A DNA stretch of 64,000 nucleotides. Source: Numida meleagris (taxonomy: Eukaryota > Chordata > Aves > Galliformes > Numididae). A model generated the notes under the pieces. It searched no databases. It had not been told where the DNA came from and saw only the letters and a program-made list of their open reading frames with translations. The position numbers were made by a program, and so were the translations under genes. Shown one piece after another: positions 13,001-21,900 of the stretch (within the stretch, counting starts at the first letter, position 1; each line of letters opens with the position of its first letter). Location: contig NC_034412.1 of NCBI RefSeq assembly GCF_002078875.1, forward strand, positions 29,671,333-29,735,332, given 5' to 3'.

Positions 13001-16000
13001 TTTAGACAAGTAAAGAGTGTTTATTTTATAGAGCTCCACATAATTACCTCTGTTCTGAAATGTTACCATTCTTATAATACATGCAACTTCAACCACACTA
13101 ATTTAAGAACTCCAAATGAAAAATATCACTTTGGGTAGAAGCTGGGGCTTCCTGTGTTCCATCCCAACAGTGGTCATATGACTTGCCATCTTGTGTCATC
13201 TCTATTCAGTATAATTACTACTAAACTATACACCATTATTACTAATAGAACAGCAACTACCATTTCAGTATGATTAACACTGTAAAGAAAAGCCTCGTTC
13301 TCGGAGTAATTGATACGTAGATTTCCCCATCCTGAAAATCTATTTCTGCTCTTAAAAGCTGAGTTGGTGTTCTTACAAAAAGAAATAAAAAATTCAAAAG
13401 AAAAAAAAACAGAGCTAAACTTTTAGACATGCTTAGATCTGTCCTAAAAAAGCATAAAATCTGAGATTTGGGAGGTGACAGTAGATGCTTCAGTTATCAG
13501 ATCCTCTCTGCATTGTACTTAGTTCCCACTGTGTTTTAATACAACGACAGATATGGAACATGATGATCTTGTATAAAAACAGGATTTTTCTGTTTGTTTG
13601 CATAGAAGAATATCCTCAAGGCCTTTAGAGGACCTTCCTCCTCATATCAGCCTACGATGGTCTGTTATTCTGTCCAAAGAGCACATGTGGATGAGATTTT
13701 CATTCCTCTCTGCATCCTCAAACATCAACTTCTTTTGTGAAAACATCTTCTCAGCACTATCAGACAAAGACTCCGGCAACTTAGGTACAGATACATGACA
13801 TTAAAAACCAACCAAACAGCTAGAACCCTCAGACTACTAGACACACCACTTCCCAGAACAAAGAAAATAGAGGAGGGTTGTTCTTCTTTACCAACAAGGT
13901 AAATGACATGATCGTATTTGGAGCATTTTCACAACGTAACACAATTTTAATTTTTTCTTATCCTATGTTCAAATTCAGTCAGGCTCTGCAGTGTCATGAT
14001 AGTTGTCCTTAGGAACCAAGCAACCAGGTCTCTAACCTGCAGTAACTGAAGTTCTGTTGAGTCTTAACACAAGCTTGGAGTTCTGCACCTCTTGGGAATG
14101 AGGTAAGCCTGATGACAACATGGTCATTCTCTGCTGCAAACATTCCAGCAGTATTACTGCCTCCTCTATGAGGGCACTCTGACACTGACAGTGGGATTGA
14201 GCATACCCTCAGCACACTTGCAGACAACACCAAGCAGTGTGGTGCAGTCAACACGCTTGAAGGATGGGATGCCATCCAGAGACACCTACACAGGCTTGAG
14301 CAGTGGGTACAGGAGAACATCATGAGGTTCAACAAATTCAAGTGCAAGGTCTTGCACCTGGGTCACAGCAATCTGGGTTGCCATGAGACCATCTAAAAAC
14401 AAAAAAAAGGGCTTCCTAGAAAGTTTGCAGATGACACCAAGCTGAGCGGTGCAGTCGATACACTGGAAGGAAGGGAAGCCATCCAGAGGGACCTGGACAG
14501 GCTGGACAAGTGGGCCCATGAGAACCTAATGAGGTTCAACAAGGCCAAGTGCAGGGTGCTGCACTTGGGCCAGGGCAATCCCAGGTACTTATACAAACTG
14601 GGGGAAGAAGTACTTGAAAGCAGCCCTGCGGAGAGGGACTTGGGGGTCCTGGTGGACGAGAAGCTGGACATGAGCCAGCAGTGTGCACTGGCAGCCCAGA
14701 AGGCCAACTATGTTCTGGGCTGCATTAAAAGAGGAGTGGTCAGCAGGGAGAGGGAGGTGGTGGTCCCCCTCTACTCGGCTCTTGTGAGGCCCCATCTCGA
14801 GTACTGCATCCAGGCCTGGGACCCCCAGCACAAGAAGGACGTGGAGCTCTTGGAAAGAATTCAGAGGAGGGCAACCAAGATGATCAGAGGGCTGGAGCAC
14901 CTCTCCTATGAGCAAAGGTTGAGGGAACTGGGCTTGTTTAGTTTGGAGAAGAGAAGGCTCCGGGGAGACCTCATTGTGGCCTTCCAATACTTGAAGGGAG
15001 TGTATATACAGGAGGGGGAACGATTGTTCACAAGGGTGGGTAGCGATAGGACAAGGGGGAATGGTTTTAAACTGTGACAGAGGAGGTTTAGGTTAGATAT
15101 TAGGAGGAAGTTTTTCACTCAGAGGGTGGTGACGCACTGGAATAGGTTGCCCAGGGAGGTTGTGGATGCCCCATCCCTGGAGGCATTCAAGGCCAGACTG
15201 GACGTGGCTCTGGGCAGCCTGGTCTAGTGGTTGGCAGCCCTGCACTTGGCAGGGGGGTTGAGACTCGATGATCTTTGAGGTCCTTTTCAACCCAGGCCAT
15301 TCTATGATTCTATGATTCTATGAAAGTTCGTTCCCTGAAGTAAAAATATATTCTTAAAAACAATCATTTCTTCCATGAATACGCCAAGTAAGAGCACATG
15401 GTCTTTTCGAAAGCAAGATGAAAAGCCCCTCATGCAGCTGGTATTATGAGGCAGGACTTACAGAGAAGTTGTTCTAGAACTACAACTATACAATCCCAAT
15501 GTGCTTAAGCAGGTAACACAACATGAATATTGAAAATAAACTAACATGAAAATTAATCATCAGCACACTACCAGCAAGTTATTTGTATGCACAAAACACT
15601 GAGTTTCTCAGCTTTCAATTTTAGACTGTCATGCATCTTTACTGAAGTCTGATCAAGTGGATTCTTTTAAGGTTCCTAAACAACGGTATTAATACTACGT
15701 TTTCAAAAGAATTGGCTTTCCAATTTAAACACAGTGTTTTCAGAAACACCCTCAGTATTCCACTAAGATACAATAAGGACTACACTTATATGTAGGTAGA
15801 TAAAAACCAAAATACTTCGGAAATATTAAAAGCTTTTTTGAACATAACAGATTTCTAAGTGCCTTATCCTGTTAAAATTCTTCACGCATTTTCTACCTGT
15901 GTTCAACAGAAGCTTCTTCCAAAGCCTTCAGGAAAAAAATAATAGTAAAGAACTTCAATAAAGGCTTACTTTTTCTTTGTCATCTTTCTGCATGAGCATT

Positions 16001-18517
16001 ATTTACATTTCTGAAGACACTAGCCCAGATCGCTCTCTGAATCAGTGTTAATAGCTCTTCAATCTCGATGTTTGTTCATGTTTTTATTAGTAATAGGAAG
16101 TACAATATACAATTGTTTTTACATCATTCCTATTTTTCCACAATTTTAATAACATGCAACAGTCCTCTGGAGCTTTGAATGACGATGGAAAGAGACACAA
16201 ATACTACTGAAAAGTCATGAAGATATCTAAGCAGAAACCAGTAAAACTCATAAGTGAGTATAACTCTCATAACTCTCTTCACAGATTGAAAAAGCAATTA
16301 TATGAGTGCCACTCTGCTTCTGAGAAAAAACAGAATGGTTGATTTTCAAAAGCAAGGCCTTCTTTCTCACCTTGACTGCAAAATCCTGCGTTTCCTAGTT
16401 TAAGCCATCTCAAGACATCATCTAGAAACAACACAGCAACCTTCCTCCTAGTTTCTGTTTGAATCTGTTCCTCATTCTGCCCTAGCAAAGCATGAGAAAG
16501 AAGCCATACTAGCAACGAGGGCTGCAACCTTAAACTGAAACCTTGCTGCTAATATCCACAGCATCAGAAACAGACCTTAGCTTAACAAACCAAAGAGCAT
16601 AACTTCATATGCCGTTATACAAGTGCCTCCCTCTTCTTTTGTTTTAATTGAGTTATTTTAAACTTAAGTGACAAGTAGCTTCAAAAAAAGGCAAGAATGA
16701 GACCTTTCCCCCTTCCCAATGAAATACAGTACCTGCACAGCGCTTGAGTCATACTCGCATCTTTCACATTTGGGTCTGTAGTAAGGCTCATGATGAGTAC
16801 TGTAATCATCTGTAAAGGTATATGCTGCACAAGACTTGCCAGTGCAACAGAGGGTTCAAATGGAGTATCTGTAAGAGTAGAACATGCCATATTGTAAGAA
16901 TCAAAAACAAACTCCCAGAGGAAAACTATGCTTTATTTTCCTGACAGTGAAAGTGTCGAGCCTATCCTATGCTGAATAGTCTATCATCCCACCGGAAAAC
17001 AGAACAAAGTTTCAACAGCTTAAATACACGAATAGCACTGAATTACAAACCCCTTTTGCCCACCTAATATCCCTACAAGAAGGTGACAATCTGCTAACTT
17101 GTTCCTCTGCTCCCCATGGAACTGAGAAGTGCATCTAAACACAAGCACCACACAACTGTGCATTGCACTGGCTGCTAAGACTGGAGATTGAGCACAGCCA
17201 GTATTTCACGCGTCCTATCTCAGCAACTGTCTACTAACTGTACCAGTTGTAGTACACTACCATGTTTTAAAGTTTCCTAGGGGCCTCAACTGTAGAAGAA
17301 CTTTCGTTTGCTAACGACACTGTACTTAGCGAATGTCTGAGGCCAGAAAGGACCAATTTAAAGTCTCATCTACATCACGCAGGTGGTGAATCCTTCCTAA
17401 GCCTTATACTCTTCCAGTTCTGGAGAATATGCAGTCCCAAGGCCTAACGGTATCCTTCCAGAAAGAAAGAGAGGACGACTTCCCTCTAATATCGAGTTAT
17501 AGCTCTATCTGGAAGGACGCCCAAAACCGGTGTTCCCGTGCATCTTACACAGCGTTACGGTAGTTGGTTCCCAAACTCACGCACAGCAAGCGCCCGAACC
17601 AATCAAGCACCACGACCCCCTACCTTCTCACTGGGGACCGCTGCATCCTTGACCATCAGTCGGCATCTGAGCACGGGAGCGAGGATTCAGCGGCCCCAGA
17701 GCAGCCCCGCGGGGCCAGGGCTGCGGCTGACAGCCCTCCCGCTCCCCGAGCTCGAGCTCCCGGGGTGGCGGCCGCCCCTTCCTCTTCTCCCTCCTCCCCC
17801 GACCCCGCCCCGCTCCCCGCGGCGGCGCTCACCGGCGGCAGCGATGACGGCAAAGAGCTCCTGCAGGGAGGGCAGCAGCGTGTCGGGCTCGGCCTTCCAG
17901 ACGCTGCGCAGCAGCCCGCTGACCTGCGTCACCTGCGAGACGTAGAGGCGCAGCTCGGCCTCGCGGCTGCCTTGGCTCTGGAAGTGGGCGATGCTGCGCA
18001 CCAGCTGCTGGCAGAAGGCGAGCGAGAGCTTCCTGCCGCGGGGCAGGCACTGCGGGAAGTCGCCCAGCAGCTGGCAGAGGCGCGCGCAGAGCGGCGGCGC
18101 GGGCCGCTCGCACACCAGCCGCAGGGCCTCCACCTGCAGCAGCTCGAAGAGCTCCAGCACTGAGGGGCAGCTCATGATGAGGCGCAGCCCCGCCTGGATG
18201 TAGTCGAGGATGGCCGGGTCGCGGCAGCTCAGCTCGCCGTAGCCGCGCTGTAAGAGGCCGAGGACCAGCCCCCGGTTGAAGAAGGCCTCGAACTCGGCGC
18301 GGTGGTAGCGCCCGTAGGCCTCCAGCACCTGGCGGCCCACCTGCCGCTGGAAGGCGTCGGAGCCCTGTAGCACCAGCCGGGTGCTGAGAGCGAACATGGC
18401 GCGGCACTGCGCCGGGCTGAGCGGCGTCTCGGCCAGCTCCACCACCCGCCGCACGATGACGCGCTTCAGCGGCAGCGGGTGAGACGAGCTCACCAGCCCC
18501 TCCAGGATCTTGTCCAT
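840..18517 (-). CDS. USP38: USP38, ubiquitin-specific peptidase 38 (complete, 10 coding exons)
   Basis: This is a deubiquitinating cysteine protease that removes ubiquitin from substrate proteins. Mammalian USP38 is known to act on TBK1 in interferon signalling and on chromatin targets such as H2B and LSD1. The ten exons joined are 18517-17833, 16868-16733, 11072-10943, 10697-10596, 7571-7413, 6516-6323, 5711-5618, 4788-4682, 3654-2310 and 1001-840. They total 3114 bases, 1037 residues plus TGA, close to the roughly 1040 residues of mammalian USP38. Every intron is GT-AG and the phases agree. Residues 1 to about 440 are the helical N-terminal region. The USP domain then follows with the Cys box [13 protein letters not shown] (Cys455), CxxC pairs at 601/604 and 736/739, the His box SGHYYSYA (His855) and FNDSRV (Asp914). 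The C-terminus is glycine-rich and ends GRLVF. USP35 is the close paralogue, but the length, N-terminus and Gly-rich tail fit USP38. No disabling lesion was seen. Confidence 0.97.
1002..2309 (-). other. USP38 intron 9
   Basis: A GT-AG intron of 1308 bases. AT-rich, with no recognisable repeat or other gene. The short open frames inside it have no family resemblance. Confidence 0.85.
2310..3654 (-). CDS. USP38: USP38 coding exon 9, bulk of USP domain (residues 536-984)
   Basis: This is the largest exon, at 1345 bases. It starts after acceptor TTTGTTTTTAG with [11 protein letters not shown] and ends KLYLQ at donor GTAAGA. It holds CLNC (601-604) and CEKC (736-739), the four cysteines of the USP fingers. 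Between them is a serine- and asparagine-rich insert (about 620-710), where USP38 orthologues vary most. The His box (His855) and [11 protein letters not shown] (Asp914) come after. The open frame upstream to 3680 is intron sequence read through. Confidence 0.97.
3655..4681 (-). other. USP38 intron 8
   Basis: A GT-AG intron of 1027 bases between the QQD-box exon and the large USP exon. I see no repeat or gene in it. Confidence 0.85.
4682..4788 (-). CDS. USP38: USP38 coding exon 8, QQD box (residues 501-536)
   Basis: This 107-base exon encodes [17 protein letters not shown], then the [13 protein letters not shown] motif typical of USP catalytic domains, and ends in a split Arg536. The acceptor is ACACTAACAG and the donor GTATAG. 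It was identified from the reverse strand by its conserved peptide and has matching phases on both sides. Confidence 0.95.
4789..5617 (-). other. USP38 intron 7
   Basis: A GT-AG intron of 829 bases, AT-rich and without recognisable features. Confidence 0.85.
5618..5711 (-). CDS. USP38: USP38 coding exon 7 (residues 469-500)
   Basis: The acceptor CTTCTTTCAG precedes 5711. A second AG six bases further on would drop two codons. The first is chosen because it completes Asp469 and gives [12 protein letters not shown], as in the family. The exon ends LFAFLAHTQ at donor GTAGGT, in phase 0. Confidence 0.94.
5712..6322 (-). other. USP38 intron 6
   Basis: A GT-AG intron of 611 bases with no recognisable repeat. 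Confidence 0.85.
6323..6516 (-). CDS. USP38: USP38 coding exon 6, catalytic Cys box (residues 405-469)
   Basis: The acceptor CTCTTGTAG precedes GAT ATG CCC. The exon encodes the linker [10 protein letters not shown] and then the start of the USP domain, with [14 protein letters not shown] carrying the nucleophile Cys455 and the upstream oxyanion-hole Asn450. It ends MAT plus two bases of Asp469, with donor GTAAGT. Confidence 0.96.
6517..7412 (-). other. USP38 intron 5
   Basis: A GT-AG intron of 896 bases. It holds a T-run near 7069-7083 and an old mariner fragment at 7129-7190. Nothing else was recognised. Confidence 0.85.
7129..7190 (+). mobile_element. Galluhop-like mariner fragment (left end only)
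   Basis: About 62 bases align without gaps, at roughly three quarters identity by eye, to the left end of the mariner remnant at 46912-46973. The shared core includes GAAGTAA and CATTTTATTATG. Similarity fades to the right and no right terminal repeat was found, so this is a decayed or truncated copy. Confidence 0.55.
7413..7571 (-). CDS. USP38: USP38 coding exon 5 (residues 352-404)
   Basis: This 159-base phase-0 exon encodes 53 residues, from [16 protein letters not shown] to YEPILEVFK. The acceptor is CCCCATTTAG and the donor GTATAT. It is the last exon wholly inside the helical N-terminal region, before the linker to the USP domain. Confidence 0.95.
7871..8370 (+). mobile_element. CR1 LINE 3' fragment in intron 4
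   Basis: The 5'-truncated chicken-repeat-1 retrotransposon reads on the plus strand, opposite to USP38. It begins in the 3' part of the reverse-transcriptase ORF (TGTCCAGAGG, then GGGGCTGTTCAGCCTGGAG) and ends with the 3'UTR signature GTCCCTTCCAAC and TATGATATGATTCTGTGATT. Indels and stops break the frame. A T/TTG-rich run (8145-8177) sits where the element normally has a non-repetitive stretch. Confidence 0.93.
8145..8177 (+). repeat. T/TTG-rich simple repeat inside the CR1
   Basis: A run of T and TTG units interrupts the CR1 3' region just before the AGGGTGGTGAGGC motif. It looks like slippage expansion within the element after insertion. Confidence 0.8.
10596..10697 (-). CDS. USP38: USP38 coding exon 4 (residues 318-351)
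   Basis: This 102-base phase-0 exon encodes 34 residues, starting [17 protein letters not shown] and ending EAFHL. The acceptor is TTTTCTTTTAG and the donor GTAAGT. Intron 3, between it and exon 3, is only 245 bases, the shortest intron of the gene. Confidence 0.95.
10698..10942 (-). other. USP38 intron 3
   Basis: A short GT-AG intron of 245 bases with a pyrimidine-rich acceptor tract and no other feature. Confidence 0.85.
10943..11072 (-). CDS. USP38: USP38 coding exon 3 (residues 274-317)
   Basis: The acceptor TATCTTTCAG precedes 11072. The exon encodes the segment beginning [16 protein letters not shown] and ends LMKIEL at a phase-0 boundary, with donor GTATGT. It was found by reading the reverse complement for the conserved peptide expected between exons 2 and 4, because it is too short to stand out as an open frame. 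It belongs to the N-terminal helical region. Confidence 0.95.
11425..11633 (+). mobile_element. Degraded CR1 3' end
   Basis: An old CR1 tail on the plus strand. GGGGGTGGTCACACTTGGAA, CCATCCCTGCAG and the terminal TTCTGTTCTATAATTCTATG follow the order of the better-preserved copy at 15121-15323, with many substitutions. No coding capacity remains. Confidence 0.75.
14188..14390 (+). mobile_element. CR1 fragment, older copy lacking its 3' end
   Basis: This diverged CR1 segment, from GACAGTGGGATTGAGC to CACCTGGGTCACAGC, covers the region around the reverse-transcriptase DD box and the following helix region. It stops short of the 3'UTR. The next 20 bases are A-rich and a second, younger CR1 then repeats the same segment. 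Missing a 3' end is unusual for CR1, which is normally truncated at the 5' end. Confidence 0.8.
14421..15078 (+). pseudogene. CR1 ORF2 remnant (C-terminal reverse-transcriptase part)
   Basis: About 218 codons of ORF2 remain: the FADD active-site box and the downstream thumb and C-terminal region, with the motifs [12 protein letters not shown] and [13 protein letters not shown]. The endonuclease and most of the reverse transcriptase (fingers and palm motifs before FADD) are missing. The frame ends at a premature TGA. It is a dead fragment kept open by youth, not a host gene. Confidence 0.85.
14421..15323 (+). mobile_element. CR1 LINE, 5'-truncated, relatively young
   Basis: The plus-strand CR1 copy starts at the reverse-transcriptase FADDTKL box (14424-14444) and runs to a perfect (ATTCTATG)n end at 15299-15323. 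The frame is open from 14421 to 15075, including an ATG-initiated frame at 14529-15077. The stop at about 15076 lies earlier than the natural ORF2 end: the frame is otherwise open to a stop at about 15228. The upstream catalytic domain is absent, so the copy is not autonomous. It lies antisense in USP38 intron 2. Confidence 0.93.
16733..16868 (-). CDS. USP38: USP38 coding exon 2 (residues 229-274)
   Basis: The acceptor CTCTTACAG precedes 16868. The 136-base exon encodes a well-conserved helical segment including [15 protein letters not shown] and ends TQALCR. The donor is GTACTG just below 16733, so Arg274 is split 2+1. The phase joins exons 1 and 3 without a shift. Confidence 0.96.
16869..17832 (-). 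other. USP38 intron 1
   Basis: A GT-AG intron of 964 bases. The half next to exon 1 is GC-rich (part of the CpG island) and the other half is ordinary sequence. No repeat was seen. Confidence 0.85.
17833..18517 (-). CDS. USP38: USP38 coding exon 1 (residues 1-229)
   Basis: The exon starts at ATG (18517-18515) in a perfect GCCGCCATGG context and begins [11 protein letters not shown], the family N-terminus. It is very GC-rich and lies in the CpG island. It ends after one base of the Asp229 codon at donor GTGAGC (17832-17827), with phase 1 into exon 2. The encoded region is the helical N-terminal part, with no catalytic residues. The same frame stays open upstream to 18838 but contains no other ATG there. 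Confidence 0.96.
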
Positions 18518-18960
18518 GGCGGCCGGGCGGCGGCGAACCGGCCCGGGCCTCGGCGGGGACCGCCGCCGTCGTCGTCGCCGCCGCCGCCTCCCCGCGGCCC
18601 TCCCGTCGCCCCGACGCGCAATGCCGCCTCGGCAGCGGCGGCCGCCGCCGCTCCTGCCCTCCTCCCGGCCGCCCTCGCCCGGGCGGCGGCGGCGGCCCCG
18701 CACCCGCTGCGGCACCGCCGCTACCCCAACGGTGACGGCCAAACGTTCCCCGCCAACCCGGAAGCGGAGCGGCACAAACAGGAAGCGGGACGCCGCGCAA
18801 GCGCCCGCCGGCAGCCTCCTCGCCGCGGCAGCAGCCAATGGGGAGCGAGCGGGGGTGGGGGCGGGGTCGGGGTCGGCGCTGCGAGGGGAGGGCGCTGTGC
18901 GGTAGCGTTTTATTGGCGCTATGTGGCGGCCGCGTCCTCCCGTACCAAAGGTCTGTGGGC
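18518..18960 (-). promoter_or_regulatory. USP38 promoter and 5'UTR region, possibly bidirectional
   Basis: No TATA box was seen. A CCAAT box lies at 18835-18839 on the plus strand and another at 18916-18912 on the minus strand. ETS-like GGAAG cores are at 18760 and 18781 (CCGGAAGCGG at 18758-18767). A GC-box/KLF-type G-run is at 18851-18872. CCAAT boxes in opposite orientations suggest initiation in both directions. The transcription start cannot be placed from sequence. Confidence 0.65.
18851..18872 (+). promoter_or_regulatory. G-quadruplex-prone run upstream of USP38
   Basis: Four consecutive G-tracts of at least four, with loops of one or two bases, lie about 335 bases upstream of the start codon on the template strand for USP38. 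The motif also contains GC-box/KLF sites. Folding in the cell is not shown. Confidence 0.6.
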
Positions 18961-21900
18961 GTGATCTCTTGTGGGCTAGGAGACGGGAAAAGTCACGAGG
19001 CTGGAATAAAACTGCCGTATACAGCTAGCGCACCGTGAGCGGTCACGTAGGCTCCTTGTTGCTCAATGCAAACAGCTCTGTGCTCGGGCAATACCTGCAA
19101 TTCACCGTCAAGAAAGTCTGGAAAATGAGCCAAGCCGATCCCCGGTGTCATTTGGTGCGTAACAGGTGCAGAATCGAAACCGGCCTTCAGTCTGTGAGCT
19201 TAAGGGTAACAAAACCTAGCACGAACAGCAGAGCCAGCTGTAGGGTACCACAGCTGTCAGGAAAACACAGCGCAAAACCAACTTACTGATAATTGAGTTC
19301 CCCAGTTATATATATTTTCAAACGTTGGGTTATAGTGCTCAGTTAACCATTGTCTTTCCCTTCCATGCTGCAGTGCTTTGCTTGATCCTCACACATGTGA
19401 GATCTGCTTCCAGAAATCGTTACATTCCAGTGCAAGTTGTGTTGATCAAGGTCTTTTTCTGAGATAGTTACAAAGGTCAGAGACTATTACCACCAATACC
19501 TTAATTACCTTTGTCTTTGTGTGCATTTCATCTTTTATCCTTGCGTGTACTGGAGTTAAATTTTTTTTTTTTTTCCCCCCAAAGGACTTTGTAGTTAATA
19601 GTTGTAAAAAAATTAACCTTGAAAAAGTGGCTGGATTACGTAGCTTGCATACCTTTGCAGCACAATGCTTTGTTTGCATTGACTGTACCAGTTTTTTTGT
19701 TTTTGTTTTTTTCCCCCTTATGTTCAGTTATTCAATCTCTTTTCTGTTTTCCCTCTGGAATTACTGATGGTACCTTCTGAAGCCAGAATGGGAGGGGAGC
19801 CTGCTCAGGAGTGCAGCCAAAACTCTGAAAGTAAGAGGGGAAGGGCTGAAATCAGGATGCTAGAAGCACAAGCGCGCAGAGATAGGGAGAGGGTCACAGG
19901 GAGAATGGAAGGAGAAAGTTTGGAGGTGTTAGTAGATCTGAGTCTCTCAGATATGTCAGGGTTTTTGACAAAGAGAAACAAACAGAAGAAATGATGAAAA
20001 ACAAGGTGATACGGCAGGCTCATGAGGCACTCCTTGGAGAGATGATGAGAGGGGCAGTTGACATGAATAGCAGAAACAAACGTGAAAGAACTAGAACAGC
20101 CTTCTGAAAAGCTGGAAATGTGGATGGCTTGCAGGCTCATGAAGATATGGGGAGTGTAGGAAACAGGAGCAGCTGCAACTTAGCAGGGTCTTTGGTGGTT
20201 TGCTGTTGGTTTATACGGCGTCACAGGTGGGAGGGAAGGCAGAATGCTGCCTGGTGCTTGGGGCAGTTTCTCCAGAAAAGCCACAGGAAGGTCCGAATAT
20301 TTACTGCCCCAAGAAAAACTAAAATTGATAGTTGGACCCATATAGTTGGAGGCAGGGAAATGTACCTTTACTGAAGAAACTTGGAAATAGTGTTTGCACC
20401 CAGATGACTAAATGTACATACTTATTTAATGAGCTTATTTCAGGTAGTAGAACTAGTAATGACAAACAAGTGGTAATGTGTTACAGTGACTGCATGAGTC
20501 ACTGAGTATGTTTGTGACTTCAGAGCTAAAAATAACCTGAGCTGTGAGGATGATCCTGATCAGAACCTTACTACTAGATACACAAATATCAATATTAGTC
20601 TGCTAAATCTAGTTTAAGATGGGCAGCAGGAGTACAAAGGAGTTGGTGGACTGGCCACCCTCTTCAGTCACAGCTTGCTGTTTGATTAGTTTCGCTGTAA
20701 CATGAAACTGCACTGTGAGTCAGGAACCTCTGCTAATAATGGCCCTGATACCAAGTTCACCAGTGGCAGCAATCAGCTTACTCAACTGCAGGGTTGGTAT
20801 CTATGAAGTATGCTTAGTAGTAACTAGGTTCTGGAAAGCGCCCTAACGTTCAATTAGATAATGTTTACCAAGCATTAATTATTATAATTTTCAATGTGTT
20901 GATTAAAAATGCCTGAATGTTGAGTCATTGTGTTCTACTTGTGCACTGTCACGTGTCCCAAAGGTTTATTCATCCAATATGCAAGAGAGCTCAAGACAGC
21001 TCAGCATCTTACTGAGAGTAAAACTTATCATGATGCAATTATTTATTGTTGAGGAGAGAAGCTCTGATTTGGAAGATCTGTTTTCTCTCCCATGGATACA
21101 ATCTGCCATGATTTAGTTTTGCGTATATATAATATATGTGTTCACCACGTCAAGGAGCAACATCTGACTCAACGTGACTTTATTACTAATTCTGCATTGT
21201 TTTTCTTCTGTTGTAATAGATGCAGAGGTAGCAGTAGGAATTCGGAAGACCCCCGTAGTAACCAGCTTGAAAATGAGTAGTACCCCTAGCTGCAGCCAAG
21301 TAACTGACTGTTAGCAACCGCGATTAAAGGCTGCATTCCTACTGATATTTATCTCATTATATTCCCTAAAGAAAGTGCCGATAGCTGTTGAATTTGTATT
21401 TGGATTATTAGAAACTTAGCTGTGCATTGACCACTCATTGAATTTGTTCTTTGTATCTGTGTGAAATTTAGAACTTAGCGCCACAGAAGTCGGAAGGGTG
21501 TAAATGTACCTAGATATTCACAGCAAGTACCCAGACATAATGTACACACGAACAACTCATGTTTCACCGGTGCATCAATTTCCAAAGCCCTGACAATCTA
21601 AAAAGTGAACTTTGGGGGGCTCTGTATCTCTTTTATTCTCTTGTACAGCAAAGAATGTTTGCAGTAAGTGTCCCAGATTTTAATGTCAGCATAAACTGTG
21701 TTATATTTAGGATGTGTAAGGCTACATGCTTAAATGCAGAGAATCAAACTAAGTTATGCAAAAAAAAAAACCCTTTAATTTGTGCAATTTTTCTTGTGCA
21801 AATGCCTATTTTGCATGTATATATTTGCAATACAGATGCAACTTGAGTGTGTTCTTATGAAAATGTGGTGTTATGTGGGAATTTATATGCAGTGGTACAT

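Larger units (their letters stand above)
11073..16732 (-). other. USP38 intron 2 (largest intron)
   Basis: A GT-AG intron of 5660 bases. It carries an old CR1 tail at 11425-11633 and a doubled CR1 insertion at 14188-15323. About 11640-14180 and 15330-16730 are AT-rich without recognisable repeats or genes. Confidence 0.85.
17650..18960. promoter_or_regulatory. CpG island at the USP38 5' end
   Basis: Dense CG dinucleotides and very high G+C begin near 17650 and fall away sharply after about 18960, against AT-rich sequence on both sides. The island covers coding exon 1, the start codon and the presumed 5'UTR and promoter. GCC/GTC triplet runs lie at about 18560-18590. This is the usual architecture of a TATA-less housekeeping promoter. 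Confidence 0.9.

Noticed and set aside
840..18517. Identity as USP35, the paralogue
   Set aside because: The linker, the glycine-rich tail ending GRLVF and the length of about 1037 residues fit USP38.
17564..18964. Several long plus- and minus-strand frames in the CpG island
   Set aside because: GC-rich DNA lacks stop codons by composition. These are shadow frames of USP38 exon 1 and its promoter, rich in Ala, Arg, Pro and Gly with no family resemblance.
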